Assembly: GCF_905120355.1 (NCBI RefSeq)
Contig: NZ_CAJHOB010000004.1
Location: 62,001-126,000, forward strand
From: Azonexus hydrophilus
Lineage (GTDB): Bacteria; Pseudomonadota; Gammaproteobacteria; Burkholderiales; Rhodocyclaceae
Length of the DNA: 64,000 nucleotides
Reading direction: 5' to 3'
Shown: piece after piece, positions 55,062 to 62,260 of the stretch
Position numbering within the stretch: position 1 is the stretch's first letter
Layout of the letters: every line of letters begins with the position of its first letter
Notes under the pieces: model-generated
The model's input: the letters and a program-made list of their open reading frames with translations, nothing else
Databases searched by the model: none
What the model was told of the DNA's origin: nothing
Position numbers and translations under genes: made by a program

Positions 55062-56042
55062 ATGAGTACGTTTGCAACGGGCCCGATGTGGGCAGGCTTC
55101 ATTGTTTTTGTGCTGCTGATGCTGGCACTTGATCTGTTTGTTTTCGGCGGCCGCAAGGCACATCGTGTGCCGGTGCGCGAAGCCCTGGCCTGGGTGCTGG
55201 CCTGGGTCAGTCTGGCACTGACGTTTGCCGGCCTGCTCTGGTGGTATCTCAACGATACCCAGGGCGCCGAAGTGGCGCGCACCAAAACGCTGGAGTTTCT
55301 GGCGGGTTATCTGATCGAACAGTCGTTGTCGGTGGATAACATGTTCGTGTTCGTGATGATCTTCACCTACTTCGCGGTGCCGCCCGAGATGCAGCGGCGC
55401 GTGCTGCTCTACGGCGTGCTCGGGGCGATCGTCATGCGGGCCGGCATGATCCTGGCCGGGGTCTGGCTGGTACAGCAGTTCGCCTGGATTCTCTACGTTT
55501 TCGGTGCCTTCCTCGTCATTACCGGCATCAAGATGCTGGTTTTTGCCGAAGCTGAGCCCGACCTCGAACAAAATCCCTTACTGCGCCTGTTGCGCCGTCG
55601 TCTGCGTATCACCCCGGAGTTTCATGGCGAGCATTTCTTCGTCCGCCACAAGGGAGTTCTGTGGGCAACGCCGATGTTCCTGGTGCTGATCCTGATCGAG
55701 GCGAGCGACCTGGTGTTTGCCGTCGATAGCATCCCGGCCATTTTTGCGGTGACGACCGATCCCTTCATCGTCTTCACGTCCAACATCTTCGCCATCATGG
55801 GCTTGCGTGCCATGTATTTCCTGCTGGCCGACATGGCGGAGCGCTTCCACCTGCTCAAGTACGGCTTGTCGCTGGTCCTCATCTTCATTGGTGGCAAGAT
55901 GCTGATCATGCCCTGGTTCCACATTCCGGTGCAGTGGTCGTTGTCGGTCGTTGGCAGCATCATCCTCATTTCCATCGTCGCCAGCCTGACACTGTCGCGC
56001 AAGGCTGTCGCCGCCAGGGCGCCGGCGGGTGAGGAGGGCTGA
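55062..56042 (+). CDS. TerC family integral membrane protein (Alx-like)
   Basis: A 326-aa membrane protein with about nine helices. TerC hallmarks are EQSLSVDNMFVFVMIF and LIEASDLVFAVDSIPAIFAVT, each with intramembrane Asp/Glu that may bind Mn2+ or another metal, and the C-terminal KYGLSLVLIFIGGKML. Members such as Alx export manganese in alkaline conditions; others take part in tellurite resistance or co-translational metal loading of exoenzymes. ATG 55062 has GAAGGA upstream. Confidence 0.9.
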   Translation: MSTFATGPMWAGFIVFVLLMLALDLFVFGGRKAHRVPVREALAWVLAWVSLALTFAGLLWWYLNDTQGAEVARTKTLEFLAGYLIEQSLSVDNMFVFVMIFTYFAVPPEMQRRVLLYGVLGAIVMRAGMILAGVWLVQQFAWILYVFGAFLVITGIKMLVFAEAEPDLEQNPLLRLLRRRLRITPEFHGEHFFVRHKGVLWATPMFLVLILIEASDLVFAVDSIPAIFAVTTDPFIVFTSNIFAIMGLRAMYFLLADMAERFHLLKYGLSLVLIFIGGKMLIMPWFHIPVQWSLSVVGSIILISIVASLTLSRKAVAARAPAGEEG

Positions 56043-56081
56043 AGCCGTGGCCGCTGCTGGATTGAATGTCCGCAAGGAGAC

Positions 56082-57017
56082 ATGTTGCCTGGCGCAGATC
56101 TGAAAAAAAGGGTGTTCGCGCGCGTCTTTCTCGGTTGTGCGTTGGTGCTGCTGGCCGGTGTCCTGCTGCACTACAAGCTGCCGACGCTGGCTTACTACTG
56201 GGTACAGACGACGGCCAGTGCCGATGAGTGGCGTAGTCGGAGTGTCTGGCTACCCGATTACCGGGTTCGCATCGAAGCACGGCCGATTGAGGGCGTACCG
56301 GCGAATGTGTCCGGGTTGACCTTCAACCGGCAGAGCGGCACCCTGTTTGCGGTCATCAATCATCCCGCGCAGATCGTGGAACTGGATACGCGGGGGCGTC
56401 TTCTCCGACGGATCACGGTTGTCGGGGCGGAAGATCTTGAAGGCATCAGCCATGTGCGTGACGATGATTTCATTCTTGCCGATGAGCGCCGGCAGCAGCT
56501 GTACCACATCCGTCTTGGTGCAGGGCAGACTCTGGTCGATCTGGCGCAGAGTGCGCGTTTCGAACTGGGGATCGATCTCAATGGCAACCGTGGTTTCGAA
56601 GGGGTGTCGTGGGATGGCGCGCAGCAGCGTCTGTTCGTCGTCAAGGAGAAAAAACCGCTGCGTATCCTGGCGATTTCTGGTTTGTCTGCCCTGTATCAGG
56701 GCAAGCGCTTTGATGTGCAGGTGAACGAGTGGCGGCCAGTGCCGAGAAATGCCTTGTTCCTGAAAGATTTGTCCTCGATCACCTTGCACGAGGAAACTGG
56801 CAATCTGTTCTTACTCAGTGACGAATCGGCCCTGGTGGCGGAATATAACGAGCAGGGGCGATTGTTGAGCATGCTGCCCATGTGGCCGGGTTTGCATGGT
56901 CTGCGTGGTCGCGTGCCACGGGCAGAAGGAATTGCCATCGGGCCGGACGGGAGTCTGTATATCGTGTCCGAACCTAATTTGTTTTACCGTTTCGAGCGGG
57001 AAGTCGGGCCGCAATGA
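56082..57017 (+). CDS. SdiA-regulated/YjiK-like beta-propeller protein
   Basis: A 311-aa protein anchored by one N-terminal membrane helix (about 10-30, VFLGCALVLLAGVLL) with a periplasmic YjiK/SdiA-regulated beta-propeller: NVSGLTFNRQSGTLFAVINHP, DLEGISHVRDDDFILADE, GNRGFEGVSWDGAQQRLFVVKEKKP, DLSSITLHEETGNLFLLSDES, AEGIAIGPDGSLYIVSEPN region. The repeating E-G-I/V turns are Ca2+-site-like. Molecular role unknown. AAGGAG lies only two bases before the ATG, so a TTG at 56085 is possible. Confidence 0.82.
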   Translation: MLPGADLKKRVFARVFLGCALVLLAGVLLHYKLPTLAYYWVQTTASADEWRSRSVWLPDYRVRIEARPIEGVPANVSGLTFNRQSGTLFAVINHPAQIVELDTRGRLLRRITVVGAEDLEGISHVRDDDFILADERRQQLYHIRLGAGQTLVDLAQSARFELGIDLNGNRGFEGVSWDGAQQRLFVVKEKKPLRILAISGLSALYQGKRFDVQVNEWRPVPRNALFLKDLSSITLHEETGNLFLLSDESALVAEYNEQGRLLSMLPMWPGLHGLRGRVPRAEGIAIGPDGSLYIVSEPNLFYRFEREVGPQ

Positions 57018-57111
57018 AAGTGCTGCTTTCCCCGTTACCCGGTGTGTCGGTGCGTTGGACTGATGTCCGTACCGCCGCTGTTTTTTTCCAATGATGGACA
57101 GGAGATCACAC

Positions 57112-57609
57112 ATGAACATGCCTTTGCTCCAACACAGCGAGCGCGATGCCGACGGGCGTCTGGTCGGTCTGGTATTTGCCAGTGGCACACAGTCGCCGGC
57201 AGCGACAGAAAATAGCTGGCTACTGGCGGTTGACGGTTCTGACCATGCCTGGCGTGCGGCTGCTGCAGTCATTCGTCTGGCCGAGGCGGCGGGCACGGAG
57301 GTGGCGGTTCAGCTCATCAACATCCAGCCCTGGCTGGCGCGCGAGGCGGCGGAAAATGGTCTGGCACAGCGCGCCCTGGCGGATACGGAGGCGGTGCGTG
57401 AACTGTTTGCCAAGGCCCGCAGGGCATGGTGCCTGCATGTCGTCATGGGCGAAGCGGCTGACTGCATTCTGAACGCGATCGGGCGCCTGCAACCGCAAGG
57501 TGTGGTCCTCGGCCGGCGTGGTTTGAATGCGGCGCAGAGCCTGCTGCTTGGCTCGGTGACCGACAAGGTGCTGCAGCAATCGCCGGTGCCGGTGCTGGTC
57601 GTGCCGTGA
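57112..57609 (+). CDS. Universal stress protein, second copy
   Basis: A 165-aa Usp-family protein. An N-terminal 40-residue extension precedes the fold (SWLLAVDGSDHAWRAAAAVI), and the C-terminal loop reads GRRGLNAAQSLLLGSVTDKVLQQSPVPVLVVP, close to the G2xG9GS ATP site. It is shifted from the UspA at 30.3 kb in the N-terminus and is not a recent duplicate. ATG 57112 follows AGGAGAT at good spacing. Confidence 0.87.
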   Translation: MNMPLLQHSERDADGRLVGLVFASGTQSPAATENSWLLAVDGSDHAWRAAAAVIRLAEAAGTEVAVQLINIQPWLAREAAENGLAQRALADTEAVRELFAKARRAWCLHVVMGEAADCILNAIGRLQPQGVVLGRRGLNAAQSLLLGSVTDKVLQQSPVPVLVVP

Positions 57610-57715
57610 CCGGCTAGGCGAGTGGTGCTTGCCGGCGCGCATGCGTGTGTGTCGTTCGGCATCAATGTCTGGCGCACGCTGTGGTGCGCGTTAGCTGTTT
57701 TTCCGGAGAGTTGTG

Positions 57716-58699
57716 ATGGCTGGTGCCAGTCTGTTGACCTTGCTCGATGATATTGCCGCCGTTCTTGACGATGTGGCGGTGATGACCAAAGTGGCCGCCA
57801 AGAAGAGTGCTGGGGTGGCTGATGACGTTGCTGCCATGACCAAACTGGCAACGAAAAAAACGGCGGGCGTACTCGGCGACGATCTGGCGCTGAATGCCCA
57901 GCAGGTCACCGGTGTGCGGGCAGACCGTGAGTTGCCGGTGGTGTGGGCGGTGGCCAAAGGGTCGCTGCTGAATAAAGTGGTTCTGGTGCCCGCCGCCCTG
58001 GCCATCAGCTTCTTCCTGCCCGGGCTGATCACGCCGCTCTTGATGCTGGGAGGTGCCTTCCTGTGTTACGAAGGCGTGGAGAAACTGGCCCACAAATTCC
58101 TGCACCGTGCCAGTGACGATGCCGCCGCCCACGCCGCGCACGTCGCCGTGAATGCCGATGCGGCGCGCGACATGGTGGCGTTCGAGCGGGGCAAGATCAA
58201 GGGCGCGATCCGTACTGATTTCATCCTCTCGGCGGAAATCATCGTCATTGCCCTGGGCACGGTCGCCAGCGCGCCCTTGCCGCAGCAGGTCGCGGTGCTG
58301 GTAGGTATTGCCTTGCTGATGACTGTGGGGGTGTATGGTCTGGTTGCCGGTATCGTCAAACTCGATGATCTGGGCTTGTGGCTCAACGGCAAGCGCAGCG
58401 TACTGGCACAGGCCTGTGGACGAGGCTTGCTGGTGACTACGCCGTGGCTGATGCGCTTTCTTTCGGTGGCCGGTACCGCTGCCATGTTTCTGGTGGGTGG
58501 CGGCATTCTGGTGCACGGCGTGCCGTTCCTGCATCACGCCGTCGAAGCTGCTGGGGCTGCGGCAACAGTGGGTTCTTTTGCCGGGTTGTGGTCGGCTCTG
58601 ACCACCAATGCGCTCAATGGGCTGGCTGGCATTGCCGCCGGCGCAGTGCTGCTGGCGGCAGTGACGCCGCTGTTGAAATTACGCGCCGGTAAGGGGTGA
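57716..58699 (+). CDS. DUF808 family membrane protein (YedI-like)
   Basis: A 327-aa protein with about six membrane helices. DUF808 hallmarks are [30 protein letters not shown] at the start, [42 protein letters not shown], and the C-terminal [14 protein letters not shown]. Function unknown; the family is usually annotated as an inner-membrane protein. GGAGAG precedes the ATG. Confidence 0.87.
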   Translation: MAGASLLTLLDDIAAVLDDVAVMTKVAAKKSAGVADDVAAMTKLATKKTAGVLGDDLALNAQQVTGVRADRELPVVWAVAKGSLLNKVVLVPAALAISFFLPGLITPLLMLGGAFLCYEGVEKLAHKFLHRASDDAAAHAAHVAVNADAARDMVAFERGKIKGAIRTDFILSAEIIVIALGTVASAPLPQQVAVLVGIALLMTVGVYGLVAGIVKLDDLGLWLNGKRSVLAQACGRGLLVTTPWLMRFLSVAGTAAMFLVGGGILVHGVPFLHHAVEAAGAAATVGSFAGLWSALTTNALNGLAGIAAGAVLLAAVTPLLKLRAGKG

Positions 58700-58760
58700 T
58701 GGTTCGTTCTGTGTATTTCGGTGGTGTGCTGTTGATGACAGTGCGAACTACCAAGCCTGT

Positions 58761-59153
58761 TCAGCGCTGCTTCCACCCCGCCACACCCAGGGCCAGCCAG
58801 CCGCCGATCAGGCAGAAACCGCCGAAGGGAACGACGTTGATGAGCGGCCCGGTGTGGATGCCGGCAAAGATACGCAGGACATAGATGCCGCCGGCGAAAC
58901 AGAGAATGCCGAGGGAGAACAAGCCACCAGCCAGATTCAGCCACCCGGATGGCGCCTGGCGTGACCACAGGGCGACGCCGAACAGGGCCAGGGTGTGCAG
59001 CAGGTGGTGCAGGCTGGCGGCGCGGGCGCGCTCGGCGGCTACCGCCAGTTGCTCGGCAGGAATGAAACTGGCCAGCCCATGCGAACTCCAGGCGGCGAGG
59101 GCGACCCCGACGGCACCGAACAGACTGACCAGGGTGATCCAGGTACGGAACAT
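58761..59153 (-). CDS. DUF423 family small membrane protein
   Basis: A 130-aa protein with four membrane helices and DUF423 signatures: LFGAVGVALAAWSSHGL, RAASLHHLLHTLALFGVAL, GGLFSLGILCFAGGIYVL and PFGGFCLIGGWLAL. The function is unknown. AAGGAG lies before the ATG, immediately after a strong hairpin, so translation could be influenced by that structure. Confidence 0.88.
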   Translation of the reverse strand: MFRTWITLVSLFGAVGVALAAWSSHGLASFIPAEQLAVAAERARAASLHHLLHTLALFGVALWSRQAPSGWLNLAGGLFSLGILCFAGGIYVLRIFAGIHTGPLINVVPFGGFCLIGGWLALGVAGWKQR

Positions 59154-59164
59154 GCTTTCTCCTT

Positions 59165-59196
59165 GTGGCGGGCGCCCCTCGGGAGGTGCCCGCCAC
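59165..59196 (-). terminator. Hairpin between the DUF2149 and DUF423 genes
   Basis: GTGGCGGGC and GCCCGCCAC pair over 9 bp with a 14-base loop. It lies past the end of the TonB/CobN-type operon and just before the DUF423 Shine-Dalgarno. No T-run, so it may be a processing or attenuation structure. Confidence 0.5.
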
Positions 59197-59226
59197 ATTG
59201 TAGCCGGCTAAGACTATTGCAGTGGC

Positions 59227-59574
59227 TCAGTTGCCGGAGGGCGCGGCAGGTTCTGACGTGCCCTCCGGTACATAGACCATCGAGCCATCCTTCATCTTGT
59301 AGGCAACGCCGGCCTTTTCGCCATCGCCGCCGCCGATTTCGCCGCTGGCCTTGTATTTCTCGATCTTCTCGCCCTTCTTGATGAGCACTTCCATCGTCGG
59401 TTTGCCGGGATCGGTAATGACTGTCACGTCCTGCTGGTTGAAGGGGTTGATCAGTGGGTTCTGCGCCACGGTGATGAGCAGGGCCGCGATGATGACGAGA
59501 AAGATGTCGATCAGATTGACCACCGACAGGATCGGATCTTCGGTTTCCGGTTCGTGCAGCAGTTTGAGGCTCAT
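59227..59574 (-). CDS. DUF2149 protein (ExbD-like, HmuV-type)
   Basis: A 115-aa protein with one N-terminal membrane helix (DPILSVVNLIDIFLVIIAALL, an ExbD/TolR-like Asp-bearing pattern) and a short periplasmic domain (KGEKIEKYKASGEIGGGDGEKAG is split by loops; then YKMKDGSMVYVPEG). DUF2149 proteins accompany MotA/TolQ/ExbB partners in operons with CobN-like proteins and TonB receptors. It overlaps the channel gene by four bases (ATGA), so the pair probably energises the TonB receptor. Confidence 0.85.
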   Translation of the reverse strand: MSLKLLHEPETEDPILSVVNLIDIFLVIIAALLITVAQNPLINPFNQQDVTVITDPGKPTMEVLIKKGEKIEKYKASGEIGGGDGEKAGVAYKMKDGSMVYVPEGTSEPAAPSGN

Positions 59575-60053
59575 GCGTTTGCTCCGCGTAGCGCCTGGAT
59601 TTCCAGAAGTTCTTCGGCCAGCCAGCGGCGGCGCACGTTGACCGCCCAGTAGGTGATGGAAGCGGCGATCAGCGCCAGGATGACTGCCGAAAAGGCGATG
59701 GTCAGATTGTGCGAAACGTCGGCGAGATTGCCGTCGGAGAGTGATTTCAGCGCCGGACCCATCGGGATCATGGTGGCGACCAGACCGAGCATCGGTGTCA
59801 CCCGGCTGGCGATGCGCTGATTTTCCAGCAGTTTGTGGGCGAAAACGTCGAGTTCATCGTCGGAGAGCCTGGGCTGGCGGATGAAATGTGCCAGCAGCGG
59901 GCGGCCCTTGCCGCTTTTGCGGCGCAGGGCTAGGACGAGGAATTCGCCGAGGACCCAGAAGGCGTAGAGGAACAGGGCAGCGATCAGTACCAGGGTCGGT
60001 AGCAGGAACAGCTGCGAGATCTGGTACATGGTGAGTTCGACAAGGTGCGACAT
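59571..60053 (-). CDS. MotA/TolQ/ExbB proton-channel family protein
   Basis: A 160-aa protein with three membrane helices: QLFLLPTLVLIAALFLYAFW, VTPMLGLVATMIPMGPALKSL and NLTIAFSAVILALIAASITYW. These correspond to the ExbB/TolQ channel helices with the TMIP.G turn. It should form a proton-driven complex with the DUF2149 protein. ATG 60053 follows GGAG at five bases; the longer frame upstream overlaps the receptor gene and is not real. Confidence 0.88.
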   Translation of the reverse strand: MSHLVELTMYQISQLFLLPTLVLIAALFLYAFWVLGEFLVLALRRKSGKGRPLLAHFIRQPRLSDDELDVFAHKLLENQRIASRVTPMLGLVATMIPMGPALKSLSDGNLADVSHNLTIAFSAVILALIAASITYWAVNVRRRWLAEELLEIQALRGANA

Positions 60054-60100
60054 GGTGACTCCGTGTGTGTTGTCAGGGGAAAATAAATGAAAACAGTTGC

Positions 60101-62260
60101 TTACCACTTGCCTTCGAGTGATAAAAGCAGCGTCCGCTGGCCGCGTTCGGTGCTGGCCAGACGCCAGTCGTCGCTGCCGGCGGCGTAGGTGGACAGGCGG
60201 CGGGTGTCGGCGCGCAGCACGTTCTGGGCGTCCAGGCGCAGGTTGAGTTGCGGTGTCAGGCGGCGGCTGAGGTAAAGGTCGAGCAGTTCGCGGCGGTTTT
60301 GCCTGCTGGCGGTTTCGCCCGCAATGGCGGTACGGTTGCGTCCGTGCAGGGTGAGATGGAAACCGGCGCTCATCTGCCAGGCCGGCAGCGCCTGGTCGAC
60401 GCCCAGTGTCCATTGGTAGCGCGGCAGTTCGCGGGCATCGCGCTGGCGGTTCAGGCGCTGGTCGTCGACGCGGGCGCGCGGCAGGGTCAGGTGGCTGCGC
60501 AGTGCCGCACCTTTCCAGCCGAGGGCATCGGTTTTCAGCTTGGCGTCGAGTTCCAGCCCCCAGTGGCGGGCGGTGCCTTCGTTGTAGGGGCGTTCGACCC
60601 AACGCGTACCTTCGCGTTGCGTGCGCCGCTCGATGAAGTTCTCGGTGCGGCGCAGATAGACGTTGGCGCCGACGGTGCCGAGTTCGTTGAGCAGGCGTTT
60701 TTCCAGCGCGGCTTCCCAATTGACGTTGCGCTCGGCCTTGAGGTTGCCATTGCCGGCGCGGTCAGGTTCGAGCGGGCTGTTGGCGGTGGTGGCATGCACG
60801 GTCAGGCCGGAAATTTCGTCGAGTTTGGGCGCCTTGATGCCGGCGCCGATGGAGGAGCGCAGGACGAGATCGGCGGCCAGTTCATAGCGGGCGGCGAGCG
60901 AGGGGGCGATCTGGCTGGCGTGCTGTGAGCGGCCATCGGCTTCGAGCGCGATGTGTTCGCCGCGCAGGCCGCCGGTCAGGGTCAGCTTGTCGCTGACCGG
61001 CGCTTCGTGTTGCAGCCAGGCGGTCCACTGTTTCGCGGTGGCCTCGTGGTCGCCGCGCCAGGCGGTGTTGCCGCCAGCGCTGCCGGTGATGCGCTGCGTT
61101 TCCTCGCGTCGGAGCCAGCTTTGCTCCAGGCCGAGGGAGAGTAGCCCCAAGCCGACGCCGCGATCCAGGCGCACTGCCGAGGATACTTCGTTCTCGTCGC
61201 GGCGCAGGCGCTCGTTGTTGGCGGCGGTAACGAGGCCGGCGGCATCGCGCCAGCGGCGGTCGGTATTGGTGTGGCGCTGGCCGTCGAGGACGGCGATGCG
61301 ACCCGAGAGCTTGCCGAGGTCGAGCTTGGTTTCACCCTCGGCGCGCAGGCGCAGCAGGGTGATGCGGCTGTCTTCATCCTCGCGCCGGCTGCCGTCGGCG
61401 GCAAGGCCGGTGCCGGCAGCCGGGTTGGCGTAGGCGGCGCGTTGGGCGCGCGTCGTGCGCTCGCCTTCGTTGTGGTAAATGCTCGGCCACAGGGTGAAGC
61501 TGCCCGTCGCGCCGCGCCAGGTGAGGCGTGGCGCGAGGACGAATTCGTTGAGCGTGTAGGCGCCGCGCTCACGCTCGCTTTGCCATTGGTCGCGGACGCC
61601 GGCGCTGGCGTGCTGGCGGTCGAGCTTTTTGTCGGTGGGCAGGCCGTGGTGGTTGATGGAGATCGGCAGACTCCAGGAAAAATCCTTGTCGCCGCCGCCC
61701 AGGCTGGTCGAAAACTGGCCGTTGGCCTCGTCGCCGCGCGTGCCGGCGGCTAGGCGCAGGGTGGTGGACGGGGCGTTCGGCGTGTTCGGGCGCGCCTTCT
61801 TCATGATGAGGTTCACCGTGACCGCTGCCGCGCCGCCGTGTTCGGCGGAAGCGCCGCGCAGGATCTCGATGCGTTCGAGTTCGCCGGAGGGCATGCGACC
61901 CACCGTGGTCAGCGCGTAACGGGCGTTAGCGCTGGGGCGCTCGCCGTCGACCAGGAACTGCACCGCGTCGCGGCCCATGCCGCGGGCGTTGCCGGACGGC
62001 CCGCCGTCGCCACTGTGGCCGCTGGCGTCGATGCCGGGCAGCTTGCGGATCACTTCATTGACGGTCAGCCCGCCCAGCGCCTCGATTTCGGCACGGTTGA
62101 TGATGGTTTTCTGGGTGACTGACGCCTGTTGTTTCTCCAGCGCATCGCTGCTGGCGGTGACGGTGACTTCCTTGAGCGTGCGGGTTTCCTCGGCGGCGGT
62201 GGGAAAGGCCGCCAGGCCGAGGGCGATGCAGGTCAGATGCGGGGTGAGGCGTTTTTTCAT
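60101..62260 (-). CDS. TonB-dependent outer-membrane receptor
   Basis: A 719-aa receptor. Signal peptide residues 1-23 (ending FPTAAEE), a TonB-box-like LKEVTVTAS, the plug domain (VNEVIRKLPGIDAS, DAVQFLVDGERPS, GELERIEILRGASAEHGGAA) and a 22-strand-type barrel ending in LLLSLEGKW with the terminal aromatic. Within the operon its partners (CobN-like, ExbB-like, DUF2149) suggest a tetrapyrrole such as haem as substrate; the plug motif itself does not decide between haem and cobalamin. The ATG overlaps the CobN-like stop as ATGA. Confidence 0.92.
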   Translation of the reverse strand: MKKRLTPHLTCIALGLAAFPTAAEETRTLKEVTVTASSDALEKQQASVTQKTIINRAEIEALGGLTVNEVIRKLPGIDASGHSGDGGPSGNARGMGRDAVQFLVDGERPSANARYALTTVGRMPSGELERIEILRGASAEHGGAAAVTVNLIMKKARPNTPNAPSTTLRLAAGTRGDEANGQFSTSLGGGDKDFSWSLPISINHHGLPTDKKLDRQHASAGVRDQWQSERERGAYTLNEFVLAPRLTWRGATGSFTLWPSIYHNEGERTTRAQRAAYANPAAGTGLAADGSRREDEDSRITLLRLRAEGETKLDLGKLSGRIAVLDGQRHTNTDRRWRDAAGLVTAANNERLRRDENEVSSAVRLDRGVGLGLLSLGLEQSWLRREETQRITGSAGGNTAWRGDHEATAKQWTAWLQHEAPVSDKLTLTGGLRGEHIALEADGRSQHASQIAPSLAARYELAADLVLRSSIGAGIKAPKLDEISGLTVHATTANSPLEPDRAGNGNLKAERNVNWEAALEKRLLNELGTVGANVYLRRTENFIERRTQREGTRWVERPYNEGTARHWGLELDAKLKTDALGWKGAALRSHLTLPRARVDDQRLNRQRDARELPRYQWTLGVDQALPAWQMSAGFHLTLHGRNRTAIAGETASRQNRRELLDLYLSRRLTPQLNLRLDAQNVLRADTRRLSTYAAGSDDWRLASTERGQRTLLLSLEGKW